From the NCBI GenBank assembly GCA_014359765.1, contig JACIYT010000004.1, positions 1 to 64,000 of the forward strand: a DNA stretch of 64,000 bases, in the 5' to 3' direction. Origin of the DNA: Roseovarius sp. (lineage in GTDB: Bacteria > Pseudomonadota > Alphaproteobacteria > Rhodobacterales > Rhodobacteraceae). Positions 46,031 to 54,664 of the stretch are shown here, one piece after another. Each line of letters begins with the position of its first letter. Position 1 is the first letter of the stretch. The notes below the pieces were generated by a model, which had not been told where the DNA came from, searched no databases, and worked only from the letters and a program-made list of their open reading frames with translations. The translations under genes and the position numbers were made by a program.

Positions 46031-47545
46031 TCATGCCAGCAGGCTGCGCCCGGTCATCTCCTCGGGCGGTGCGAGCCCCATCAGGCCGAGCACCGTAGGC
46101 GCCAGATCGGCGAGCCGTCCGCCGTCGCGCAGCCGCGCCCCTTCGGGGCCGCCCACGAGGATCACCGGCACCGGATTGAGCGTATGCGCGGTATGCGGCC
46201 CGCCGGTCTCGGGATCGACCATCACCTCGCAATTGCCGTGGTCCGCCGTCACGATCATCGCGCCCCCCGCCCGTTCCAGCGCATCCACCGCCCGCCCGAG
46301 CCCCGCATCCACCGCCTCGCAGGCGGCGATGGCCGCCTTGAGGTCGCCGGTATGGCCGACCATGTCGGGATTGGCATAGTTCACCACGATCAGGTCATAG
46401 CCTTCGGCGATCGCGTTGCAGAGCCGGTCGGTGACTTCGCCTGCCGACATCTCCGGCTGAAGGTCATAGGTTGCCACCCTGGGCGAGGGGGCCATGTAGC
46501 GATCCTCGCCGCGCTCGGGCTCCTCGCGCCCGCCGTTGAGGAAAAAGGTCACATGGGGGTATTTCTCGGTCTCGGCGATGTGGAATTGCCGCAGGCCCGC
46601 GCGGCTCACCCATTCGGCCAGCGTGTTGACGATGACACGGGGCGGAAACACCGTCTCGAAAAGCGCGTTGAGCGCCTCGGAATATTCCACCATGCCAAGG
46701 CGCGCGGCCCATTCGGGCGGCGCCCCTCGGGCAAAGCCGTCAAAGGCGGGATCGGCCAGCGCGGTGAGGATCTCGCGCGCCCGGTCGGCGCGGAAATTGA
46801 GACAGAAGAGCCCGTCGCCGGGGGCCAGGCCGGCATAATCGCCGATGACCGTGGCGGTGATGAACTCGTCCGTTTCGCCGCGCGCATAGGCATTGGTGAC
46901 GGCCATGCGCGGATCGCGCGCGCGCTCTCCCCTGGCGTTGACGATGGCGCGATAGGCCTCCTCGATGCGTTCCCAGCGATTGTCGCGGTCCATGGCAAAG
47001 TAGCGCCCGGTGACGGTGGCGATGCGCACACCCTCGGGCAGCATCTCGCCCAGCCGCTCGAGATGGGTGCGCGCCGATTTCGGCGCGACATCGCGCCCGT
47101 CGGTCATCGCATGGAGCACCACCGGCACGCCGGCGTCATGAATGGCCCGCGCCGCGGCGGCGATATGGGTGATATGCCCGTGCACGCCCCCATCCGAGAC
47201 AAGGCCCAGCAGATGCGCGCGCCCGCCGGTCTCCTTCAGCCGCGCGATGAAGCCCTGCAATGCCTCCATGCGACCAAAGCTGCCATCCTCGATCGCGAGA
47301 TCGATCTGGCCGAGATCCATCGCCACCACCCGACCCGCGCCGATATTGGTGTGACCCACTTCGGAATTGCCCATCTGCCCGGTGGGCAGGCCGACATCGG
47401 GCCCGTGTGCGATCAGCGTGGCATGGGGGCAGGTGGCCATGAGCCGGTCCATGGTGGGCGTCGCGGCGAGACGGGGCGCATTGGCCTCCCTGGCCTCGCG
47501 CACCCCCCATCCGTCGAGAATGCACAGCACAACAGGTCTGGTCAT
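46031..47545 (-). CDS. gpmI: Phosphoglycerate mutase, cofactor-independent
   Basis: Encodes 504 residues from the ATG at 47545 with AGGAG upstream. It interconverts 3- and 2-phosphoglycerate using two manganese ions. The alkaline-phosphatase-like domain starts with VVLCILDGWGV, and the phosphoserine is in PTGQMGNSEVGHTNIGAGR. The C-terminal metal motif is complete: VNYANPDMVGHTGD and TADHGNCE. Length is standard (~510). It probably shares a transcript with ctpA. Confidence 0.95.
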   Translation of the reverse strand: MTRPVVLCILDGWGVREAREANAPRLAATPTMDRLMATCPHATLIAHGPDVGLPTGQMGNSEVGHTNIGAGRVVAMDLGQIDLAIEDGSFGRMEALQGFIARLKETGGRAHLLGLVSDGGVHGHITHIAAAARAIHDAGVPVVLHAMTDGRDVAPKSARTHLERLGEMLPEGVRIATVTGRYFAMDRDNRWERIEEAYRAIVNARGERARDPRMAVTNAYARGETDEFITATVIGDYAGLAPGDGLFCLNFRADRAREILTALADPAFDGFARGAPPEWAARLGMVEYSEALNALFETVFPPRVIVNTLAEWVSRAGLRQFHIAETEKYPHVTFFLNGGREEPERGEDRYMAPSPRVATYDLQPEMSAGEVTDRLCNAIAEGYDLIVVNYANPDMVGHTGDLKAAIAACEAVDAGLGRAVDALERAGGAMIVTADHGNCEVMVDPETGGPHTAHTLNPVPVILVGGPEGARLRDGGRLADLAPTVLGLMGLAPPEEMTGRSLLA

Positions 47546-47604
47546 GGGGACTCCTGACTTGATCCTGCGCCCTTCTAGCGCGGCCCGCGCGCGGGGGAAA
47601 GCGG

Positions 47605-48357
47605 TTAGGGCGCGCCCCGGTCCGTCCGCGCGTCGAGCCAGCGCCGGCAACCCGCATCGACAGCGCGATGCAGCAGGAGGGTGAGCACCGCCAGCACGAT
47701 GAGCGCGGCGAACATGAGATCGGTCTTCGCGCGGCCATTGGCCAGAAGCATGAGGTAGCCGAGCCCCTTCGAGGCCCCCACCCATTCGCCGATGATCGCC
47801 CCGATCGGCGCATAGACCGCCGCCAGCCGCAGCCCCGAGGCCAGCCCCGGCAGCGCCGCGGGCACCCGGACATGCCACATCAGCCGCAGCCCCCCCGCCC
47901 CCATCACCCGCCCGAGATCGAGGAGCGGCTGCGGCGTGCGCATCAGCGCGTCGAAGAAGGCCGAGGTGACGGGGAAATAGATGATCAGGAGCGCCATGGC
48001 GATCTTGGAGGCGAGGCCATAGCCGAGCCAGAGCGTCAGGATCGGCGCGAGGGCAAAGACCGGGATCGCCTGGCTGAAGACCATCATCGGCCGGATCAGG
48101 CGGCGCGCCAGCGGCGAGGCGGCAAGCGCGATCGCCGAAACCCCGCCGAGCACCGCCCCGAGCGTCAGCCCGATCAGAACCTCGGCCCCGGTGATCGCGG
48201 CATGTCGGGCGATGAGCGCGCGGCTCGACCAGAGGGCCTCGGCCACGCGCAGGGGTCCCGGCAGGATGAAGGGCGGCAGCGCCGCGAGCACCACGAGCGC
48301 CTGCCAGAGCCCGAGCGCGAGCACCGCCGAGGCGACGAGGGCACGCGCCCGGCTCAT
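47605..48357 (-). CDS. ABC transporter permease (SsuC/ThiX type)
   Basis: Encodes 250 residues with about six membrane helices and the inner-membrane permease EAA motif (GAGGLRLMWHVRVPAALPGLASGLRLA). It belongs to the BPD-type permeases of the nitrate/sulfonate/taurine and thiamine-precursor (ThiX) importers. Its ATG overlaps the stop of the ATPase gene by 4 nt, so the two are coupled. Ligand specificity would come from a periplasmic binding protein, and none is encoded nearby. Confidence 0.85.
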   Translation of the reverse strand: MSRARALVASAVLALGLWQALVVLAALPPFILPGPLRVAEALWSSRALIARHAAITGAEVLIGLTLGAVLGGVSAIALAASPLARRLIRPMMVFSQAIPVFALAPILTLWLGYGLASKIAMALLIIYFPVTSAFFDALMRTPQPLLDLGRVMGAGGLRLMWHVRVPAALPGLASGLRLAAVYAPIGAIIGEWVGASKGLGYLMLLANGRAKTDLMFAALIVLAVLTLLLHRAVDAGCRRWLDARTDRGAP

Positions 48358-49088
48358 GGCATTGCCTCGCGCCCGCGCAGCCGCGCCAGCAGCCGCCCCT
48401 GCACGGCGAGCGTTCCGGGATCGTCCACCGCGCGCGGCACCGGGGCGGCCGGCGGCGCGACCGTCGCGAGCCCGGATTCGCTCAGGATGTGAATGGCATG
48501 GCCCATCCGTGCCGCCTCGCCCGGATCATGGGTCACCATCAGCACGGTGCGCCCGGCAAGATGCGCGGCGGCAAGTTCCTGCATCCGCGCGCGCGTGCCC
48601 GCATCGAGCGCCGAAAAGGGCTCGTCGAGCAGCACCACGGGCCGATCCTCCATCAGGGTGCGCGCCAGCGCCACGCGCTGTCGCTGCCCCCCCGAGAGGG
48701 CGTGGGGGCGCTTGCGGGCGTGCTGTGCGAGGCCCATCCGCCCGAGAATCGCGCGCGCCCGCGCCATGTCGGGGGCCTCACCGCGCAGCCGCGCGCCGAG
48801 CGTGACATTGCCCAGCACGTCGCGCCACGGCAGCAGGTCCGCGCCCTGCGCCATCAGCGCGATTCGCCCGGCCAGCGGCCGCGCGTCGGAGGCCGCGATC
48901 CGCCCCTCGAACCGCGTCACCTCGTCGAGCCCCGCGACGAGCCGCAGAAGCGTGGTCTTGCCCACCCCCGAAGGCCCGAGCAGGCAGGTGATGCGCCCCC
49001 CCGCAACCCCGAGCCGCAGCGGGCCGAAGAGCCGCTGCGCGCCGATCCGGGCGGTGCCTTCGATCAGAAGCGCGGGCGCGGTGCACAT
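48354..49088 (-). CDS. ABC transporter ATP-binding protein (SsuB/ThiZ type)
   Basis: Encodes 244 residues from the ATG at 49088. Walker A is GPSGVGKTT, signature LSGGQRQRVALARTL, Walker B VVLLDEPFSALDAGTRA and the H-loop VTHDPGEA. It energises the permease it overlaps. Family placement is the sulfonate/taurine/pyrimidine-precursor group. Its leader contains a perfect 9-bp hairpin (49130-49150), but I do not see a thiamine riboswitch there. The gene is divergent from the H-NOX-like gene. Confidence 0.88.
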   Translation of the reverse strand: MCTAPALLIEGTARIGAQRLFGPLRLGVAGGRITCLLGPSGVGKTTLLRLVAGLDEVTRFEGRIAASDARPLAGRIALMAQGADLLPWRDVLGNVTLGARLRGEAPDMARARAILGRMGLAQHARKRPHALSGGQRQRVALARTLMEDRPVVLLDEPFSALDAGTRARMQELAAAHLAGRTVLMVTHDPGEAARMGHAIHILSESGLATVAPPAAPVPRAVDDPGTLAVQGRLLARLRGREAMP

Positions 49089-49129
49089 GGGCGGTCCTCG
49101 GGCAGGGCACAGGGGGGCACGCAGGCGGT

Positions 49130-49150
49130 AGCGCCGCGTCGCGCGGCGCT
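49130..49150 (-). promoter_or_regulatory. Strong hairpin in the leader of the ABC operon
   Basis: AGCGCCGCG and CGCGGCGCT form a perfect 9-bp stem with a TCG loop, 41 bp upstream of the ATPase ATG. No T-run follows on the minus strand, so a role in mRNA stability or attenuation is open. Confidence 0.4.
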
Positions 49151-49271
49151 GGCAGTCACCCAACAGATGACGGGGCTAGCATCGCGGGCGCGGCGAGGCA
49201 AGTTTTCCGGACGGTGTTCAGGCTTTGTTAAAGAATGGCTGCCAATGTGCCCTTATCGGTATGGAGGGAAC

Positions 49272-49874
49272 ATGAACGGGCTGATCAATCGCGCCCTCGA
49301 ATGGTTTGTGCGCGACACTTTCGGTGAGGCGCTCTGGCGCGAGATCGTCGCGGGGCTGGCACTGGGCGAGGCGGCATTCGAGCCGCTCATGTCCTGCGGT
49401 CCGGAGGTGACCGACCGGCTGCTGGCCGGGGTCGCCGCGCGGATCGGACGCGCGCCCGAGGATCTTCTGGAGGATCTGGGCACCTACCTCGTCTCGCAGC
49501 CGCGCACGGAGGCGGTGCGCCGGCTCCTGCGGTTCGGCGGCGTGGATTTCATCGATTTTCTCCACTCGCTCGAGGATCTGCCCGATCGCGCGCGGCTGGC
49601 ACTGCCGGAATTCGCCTTGCCGGATCTGCGGCTGCTCTCCGAGGGGGCGGGGCTATACCGGATCGAGCTGGGCATCTTTCCGCAGGCCGGCCTCCGGTTC
49701 GGGCCGGTTCTGGTGGGGGTGCTGCGGGCGATGGCCGATGATTATGGTGCGCTGGTGCTGATCGGGTTGCGCCGGGCCGACGCGCGCCACGAGGTGATCG
49801 AGGTGCGGCTGCTGGACGCGGCCTTTTCCAACGGGCGCTCCTTTGAACTCGGCGCGGGACCGGTGGTCCGATGA
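49272..49874 (+). CDS. H-NOX-like protein lacking the heme-ligand histidine
   Basis: Encodes 200 residues from the ATG at 49272 with GGAGGG upstream. The start MNGLINRALEWFVRDTFGEALW and the segment LLRFGGVDFIDFLHSLEDL follow the H-NOX (heme NO/O2-binding) fold. Aligned with the Thermoanaerobacter protein, the proximal histidine (its H102, in DEVH) falls on Pro104 here (EDLP), and the Y-x-S-x-R heme-propionate motif is replaced. His98 is six residues earlier and could only bind heme in a changed geometry. It overlaps the HNOBA-GGDEF gene by 4 nt. It probably works as a non-heme partner or sensor of that cyclase. Confidence 0.8.
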   Translation: MNGLINRALEWFVRDTFGEALWREIVAGLALGEAAFEPLMSCGPEVTDRLLAGVAARIGRAPEDLLEDLGTYLVSQPRTEAVRRLLRFGGVDFIDFLHSLEDLPDRARLALPEFALPDLRLLSEGAGLYRIELGIFPQAGLRFGPVLVGVLRAMADDYGALVLIGLRRADARHEVIEVRLLDAAFSNGRSFELGAGPVVR

Positions 49875-50917
49875 GCGCGGTGGAGGCGCTTGGCGCGATG
49901 CTCGCGCGGCTCTGCCCGATGTTCGCGCTGGTCGGGCCGAGCGGGCATGTTCTGGCGGCAGGGCCGACCCTGGCGCGGATCGTCGCGCCGCGCCCGCTTG
50001 TGGGCAGCCGGTTTCTCGAACTGTTCGAGATTCTCCGGCCCGGTCCGGTCGCGGATATGGCCGGGCTGGCCGCTCTCGATGGGGCGCGGCTGCGGCTGCG
50101 GTTGCGTGAGGGGGGGGCGCATGTGCTCAAGGGGGTGGTCTCCCGCTTGCCCGATGACGGTGCGATCGGGCCCCCGGGCGGGGTCGTGGTCAACCTCGCC
50201 TTCGGCATTTCGGTGGTCGAGGCGGTGCGCGATTACGCCCTCACGGGGACGGATTTCGCGGCGACCGATCCGACCACGGAGATGCTGTATCTCCTCGAGG
50301 CCAAGAGCGTCGCCATGGAGGAATCGCGCCGCCTCAACCGTCGGCTCGAGGGGGCGCGCCTCGCCGCGCAGGAACAGGCGCTGACCGATCCGTTGACCGG
50401 GCTGCGCAATCGCCGCGCCTTCGATCGCGTCCTGGCGCGGTTTTGCGACGCGGATGCGCCGTTTGCCCTGCTGCATCTCGATCTCGACCATTTCAAGCAG
50501 ATCAACGATACCCATGGCCATGCCGCCGGTGACCAGGTGCTGCGCATGGTGGCGCGCAGGATGCTCTCGGTGGTGCGCGTCGATGATATCGTCACGCGGG
50601 TGGGGGGGGATGAATTCGTCCTGCTCCTGCCGGGGATCGAGGACGGGGTGACGTTGCAGCTCGTCGCGGAGCGCCTGCTATCGGCCATCATGGCACCGGT
50701 GAGCGACGGCGCGCAAAGCTACCGTATCTCGGCCAGCATCGGCGGGATCCTGCGTCCGGCCTGCACGGCCGCTGATGCAGAGGCGCTGATGGCCATGGCG
50801 GACCGCGCCCTCTACGTCGCCAAGCAGGCCGGGCGCGGCCGTCATGTCATCGAGATCCCGCCGCCGGTCGCAGCCTTGCCAGGGGGGACATCGGCGCGGG
50901 CGGGTCGGGCGGACTGA
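49871..50917 (+). CDS. Diguanylate cyclase with N-terminal HNOBA domain
   Basis: Encodes 348 residues. Residues ~1-150 resemble the HNOBA (heme-NO-binding-associated, PAS-like) domain. A short coiled coil follows (MEESRRLNRRLEGARLAAQEQ) and then a GGDEF domain with DPLTGLRNRRAF, LDLDHFKQIND and the active site GGDEF (residues 245-249). An RxxD inhibitory site is present at the canonical spacing (RVDD, nine residues before GGDEF). It should make cyclic di-GMP and be product-inhibited. No EAL domain follows. Its ATG overlaps the H-NOX-like stop, so the two are made as a pair. Confidence 0.88.
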   Translation: MSAVEALGAMLARLCPMFALVGPSGHVLAAGPTLARIVAPRPLVGSRFLELFEILRPGPVADMAGLAALDGARLRLRLREGGAHVLKGVVSRLPDDGAIGPPGGVVVNLAFGISVVEAVRDYALTGTDFAATDPTTEMLYLLEAKSVAMEESRRLNRRLEGARLAAQEQALTDPLTGLRNRRAFDRVLARFCDADAPFALLHLDLDHFKQINDTHGHAAGDQVLRMVARRMLSVVRVDDIVTRVGGDEFVLLLPGIEDGVTLQLVAERLLSAIMAPVSDGAQSYRISASIGGILRPACTAADAEALMAMADRALYVAKQAGRGRHVIEIPPPVAALPGGTSARAGRAD

Positions 50918-50981
50918 TCCCGATCGCAGACATGCTCCGGGGCAGCGCGCGGTCGCCCCGCGCGCCGATCCGCCCGGGCGC

Positions 50982-53534
50982 TCAGGCCGCCCGGATCCGG
51001 CCCAGCATCTCGGCGGTGTCGCGGCTGAGACCGGGGGTGGCGAGGATGCGGTCCAGCTCTGCCGCGATGAGCGCCTGCCGCGTGCCGTCGTAGCGGCGCC
51101 AGGTCTCGAAGGCCGCGCATGTCCGCGCCGCGGTCTGCGGGTTGAGCGGATCGAGAGCGATGAGCATATCGGCCATGAGACGGTAGCCGCGCCCCGAGAT
51201 ATGGTGAAACCCGGCCGGAGAGGACGCGAGCGATCCCAGAACGGCGCGAAAACGGTTGGGATTGCGCAGGGTGAAATCGGGATGCCGGGTGAGCGCCTCG
51301 GCGGTCGCGGCGGTGTCTTCGGGACGCGCCTCGAGGATTTGCAGGCCGAACCACTTGTCCATCACCAGCCGGTCGTCGCGCCATTGCCGGTAGAAGGCAT
51401 CGAGGGCCGCCGCGCCCCGTCCCGCGCGCAGGAGGCAGCCGAGCGCGGCAAGCTGCTGGGTCATGTTGTCGGCCGTCGCATACTGCGCCTCGGCCCGCGC
51501 GCCGCCGTCGCGCCGCGTGAGCAGCCCGAGCACGGCATTGGCCAGCGCCCGCGCGCCGACCTGTTCGGGATCGGGGCGGTAGGGTTCGGTGACCTGGTGG
51601 CGGGAATGAAGATCGGCGAGGGTGGACGCCATTGCCTCGGCGCGGGCGTCCTCGAGCGTCTCGCGCGCCTGCCAGATCGCCTGCGGGTCGGGGATTTCGC
51701 CCGCACCGTGGAGGCTCTGGGCGAGGTCGTCCTCGCTCGGCAGGGTGAGGGCGAGCGCACGAAAGGCCGGATCGAGCGTCTCGTCGCGCACCATGCGGTG
51801 CAGCGCGTCGAGATAGGCCGGATCGGGCGCCTGTCCCCCGCGAATCATCGCAAGAAGCGTCGCGCGCGCGAGGGCGTTCCCGGCTTCCCAGCGGTTGAAA
51901 GGGTCGGTGTCATGGGCGAGGAGAAAGGCGAGCCCGGCGCTGTCGGTGGCGTGTTCGAGGATCACCGGGGCGGAGAAATCGCGCAGGATCGAGGGAACGG
52001 GCCGCGAGGCGAGCCCCTCGAAGGCAAAGCTCTGGCGCGGCTCGGTCATCTCGAGGACGGTCGTCGCGCGCAGCTCGTCGCCATTGGGGCCGAGCAGCCC
52101 GACCGCGATCGGGATCACGCGGGGGCGTTTCCGGGGCTGGCCGGGGGTGGGCGGCGTTTCCTGTTCGAAATGAAGGGTATAGGTGCCCTCCTCGAAGGTG
52201 TCGGTGACGCGCAGGCGCGGCGTTCCAGCCTCCTCGTACCAGATCCTGAACTGCGACAGATCGCGCCCGGTGACATCCTCGAAGACCCGGAGCCAGTCCT
52301 CGATGGTGCAGGCCTGCCCGTCATGGCGGTCAAAATAGAGATCGAGCGCGCGGGCATAGGCTGCGTCGCCCACCAGCCGCTTGAGCATCCCGATCACCTC
52401 GGCGCCCTTTTCATAGACGGTCGCGGTGTAGAAATTGTTGATCTCGACAAAGCTTTCGGGCCGCACCGGATGGGCGAGCGGCCCGGCATCCTCGCGGAAC
52501 TGGCGGCTGCGCAGCGCGATCACGTCCTGGATACGCTTGACCGGCGCGGAACGCATGGCGGCGGTGAACTGCGCGTCGCGGAACACGGTCAGCCCCTCCT
52601 TGAGGCAGAGCTGAAACCAGTCGCGGCAGGTGATGCGGTTGCCGGTCCAGTTGTGAAAATATTCATGGGCGATGATCGCCTCGATCCGTTCGAAATTGGC
52701 ATCCGTGGAGGTTCGCTCGGACGCCAGCACGCAGCTTGCGTTGAAGATGTTGAGGCCCTTGTTCTCCATCGCCCCCATGTTGAAATCGTCCACCGCGACG
52801 ATATTGAAGATGTCGAGATCGTATTCGCGGCCATAGACATCCTCATCCCATCGCATCGCCTTTCCGAGCGCCTCCATGCCGAAGGCGCATTTGTCCTCGT
52901 CGCCGGGGCGCACCCAGATATTGAGCGCGACATCGCGTCCCGATCGGGTGGTGAAGCGGTCCCGATGCGCCACAAGATCGCCGGCGACCAGGGCAAACAG
53001 ATAGGCGGGCTTGGGCCAGGGATCGTGCCATTCGGCAAAGCCCTCGCCGGCGGCCACCGGATTGCCGTTCGACAGCAGCACGGGAAGCGCGCTCTCGATG
53101 CGGACATGGAACACGGCCATCACGTCGGGGCGGTCGGGATAATAGGTGATCTTGCGGAAACCTTCGGCCTCGCATTGCGTGCAATACATGCCGTTCGACA
53201 TGTAAAGCCCTTCGAGCGCGGTATTTCGTGCCGGCGCGATCTCGACCTCGGCCTCCCAGAGAAAGGGTGCGTCGGGCACCCGCGCGGTGAGGCCCTGCGC
53301 GGTCACCTCGGGGTGCACCGGGGTGCCGTCGATGCGCGCGGAGACGAGGCGCAGCCCCTCGCCATGCAGGAAGAACGCGCGCGACGCCGCCGCGGGGTTC
53401 GGCCGGAAACGGATGCGGCTCAGCACACGCGTGGCCTCCGGGTCCAGGCGGAAGGTCAGCCGCACCTCGTCCACGAGCCAGGCGGGGGGCGTGTAATCCT
53501 TGAGATGGACGGGCTGCGGGGCGGCATCCTTCAT
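50982..53534 (-). CDS. pepN: Aminopeptidase N (M1 family)
   Basis: Encodes 850 residues from the ATG at 53534; the frame continues upstream but family similarity starts at HLKDYTPPAWLVDEVRLTF. It removes N-terminal residues from peptides in the cytoplasm. Substrate-anchoring motif is MGAMENKGLNIF, and the zinc site is HEYFHNWTGNRITCRDWFQLCLKEG (HExxH-x18-E). Length and the all-helical C-terminal domain match E. coli PepN (870). Convergent with the GGDEF gene, 64 bp apart. Confidence 0.95.
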   Translation of the reverse strand: MKDAAPQPVHLKDYTPPAWLVDEVRLTFRLDPEATRVLSRIRFRPNPAAASRAFFLHGEGLRLVSARIDGTPVHPEVTAQGLTARVPDAPFLWEAEVEIAPARNTALEGLYMSNGMYCTQCEAEGFRKITYYPDRPDVMAVFHVRIESALPVLLSNGNPVAAGEGFAEWHDPWPKPAYLFALVAGDLVAHRDRFTTRSGRDVALNIWVRPGDEDKCAFGMEALGKAMRWDEDVYGREYDLDIFNIVAVDDFNMGAMENKGLNIFNASCVLASERTSTDANFERIEAIIAHEYFHNWTGNRITCRDWFQLCLKEGLTVFRDAQFTAAMRSAPVKRIQDVIALRSRQFREDAGPLAHPVRPESFVEINNFYTATVYEKGAEVIGMLKRLVGDAAYARALDLYFDRHDGQACTIEDWLRVFEDVTGRDLSQFRIWYEEAGTPRLRVTDTFEEGTYTLHFEQETPPTPGQPRKRPRVIPIAVGLLGPNGDELRATTVLEMTEPRQSFAFEGLASRPVPSILRDFSAPVILEHATDSAGLAFLLAHDTDPFNRWEAGNALARATLLAMIRGGQAPDPAYLDALHRMVRDETLDPAFRALALTLPSEDDLAQSLHGAGEIPDPQAIWQARETLEDARAEAMASTLADLHSRHQVTEPYRPDPEQVGARALANAVLGLLTRRDGGARAEAQYATADNMTQQLAALGCLLRAGRGAAALDAFYRQWRDDRLVMDKWFGLQILEARPEDTAATAEALTRHPDFTLRNPNRFRAVLGSLASSPAGFHHISGRGYRLMADMLIALDPLNPQTAARTCAAFETWRRYDGTRQALIAAELDRILATPGLSRDTAEMLGRIRAA

Positions 53535-53857
53535 CGGGCTCTCTCCTGTCGTTGCGGGTGCGAGCCTAGGCCCGGCGCGCGCGGGCTGCAACGGCTGGCG
53601 ATCAGGAGACAAGGCCGCAGCGAGGGGCGGCGCCCGCGAGGGGTGTGGACGACAGCGCCGCCGCCGGCCGGGATGCAGATGGCCGGTGAGGCAGGCGCCG
53701 CCGCCCACGGGAATGATCATCGCGCATGGACATTACCGAAAGGTGGACAAAATCCGCGAAAGCGCAGGGTATCCTGTGCGTCAGATGCCCTTTTATTGTT
53801 TCATTTTTCGATATATGCGTCACATGGTTGCACCCGCAGAGCGAGGATCCCAGGACC
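53535..53857. other. Intergenic region between pepN and the amidotransferase gene
   Basis: Divergent 323-bp gap. The right part (about 53740-53825) is AT-rich, with T-rich tracts and GATATATG at 53810-53817, a plausible promoter of the amidotransferase gene, but no convincing -35 box is seen. No gene, RNA or repeat recognised in the rest. Confidence 0.4.
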
Positions 53858-54664
53858 ATGACCCGCCCGGTCGTCGGCATCATCGGCAACCAGCACCAGA
53901 TCGACAATCGCTATCCCACCCATGCGGGCGGGACCATGAATTCCGCCGCGGTGGCCGAGGTGGCGGGCTGTCTGCCGCTGATCATTCCCGCCGATCCGCG
54001 CTTTGTCTCGGTGGCCGAGCTGATGGAGGTGTGCGACGGGTTCCTGCTCACCGGCGGGCGGCCCAATATCCACCCCGAGGAATATGGCGAGCCCCCGACC
54101 GAGGCGCATGGCACCTTCGACCGGGCGCGCGATGCGATCACCCTGCCGCTGGTGCGTGCCTGTGTCGCGCGCGGGCAGCCGTTCTTCGGGATTTGCCGGG
54201 GGTTTCAGGAGGTGAACGTGGCGCTTGGCGGCTCGCTGCATCCCGAGATCCGCGATTTGCCGGGGCGCGACAACCACCGGATGCCGCCCGACGCCACGAT
54301 CGAGGAGCAGTTCGCGCTGCGCCACAAGGTCCGGTTCACGCGCGGCAGCGTGTTTCACCGGCTGCTCGGCGCCGAGGAGGTGATGACCAACACGCTGCAC
54401 GGGCAGGGCGTGATGCGGCCCGGCGACAGGGTGGTGATCGACGGCTGGGCGCCGGACGGCACGCCCGAGGCGCTTCATGTCGCGGGGGCGCCCGGTTTTG
54501 CCCTTGCGGTGCAGTGGCACCCGGAATGGAATGCCGCCAACGATCCGGTCAGCCGCCCGCTCTTTGTCGCCTTTGGCGATGCGGTGCGGGACTGGGCGGC
54601 GCGCCGGCGGGGCGGCGCGCCGGATGCGTCACGCGACCCAGGCGCCGGGGCGGTCGCGCAGTAG
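53858..54664 (+). CDS. Gamma-glutamyl-gamma-aminobutyrate hydrolase-like class I amidotransferase
   Basis: Encodes 268 residues from the ATG at 53858. It is a class I glutamine-amidotransferase-like hydrolase of the PuuD family, with the nucleophile Cys in [10 protein letters not shown] and the His in VQWHPEW. PuuD frees GABA from gamma-glutamyl-GABA in putrescine breakdown. No other puu genes lie nearby, so the substrate is inferred from family only. Its last 36 bp overlap the end of the convergent exoprotein gene. Confidence 0.88.
   Translation: MTRPVVGIIGNQHQIDNRYPTHAGGTMNSAAVAEVAGCLPLIIPADPRFVSVAELMEVCDGFLLTGGRPNIHPEEYGEPPTEAHGTFDRARDAITLPLVRACVARGQPFFGICRGFQEVNVALGGSLHPEIRDLPGRDNHRMPPDATIEEQFALRHKVRFTRGSVFHRLLGAEEVMTNTLHGQGVMRPGDRVVIDGWAPDGTPEALHVAGAPGFALAVQWHPEWNAANDPVSRPLFVAFGDAVRDWAARRRGGAPDASRDPGAGAVAQ

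Noticed and set aside
49089-49271. Thiamine (TPP) or cobalamin riboswitch in the ABC leader
   Set aside because: The conserved CTGAGA and B12-box elements are absent; only a simple hairpin is seen.
50844-53861. Plus-strand open frame of about 1000 codons opposite pepN
   Set aside because: Shadow of pepN, whose zinc motif and full length are intact.
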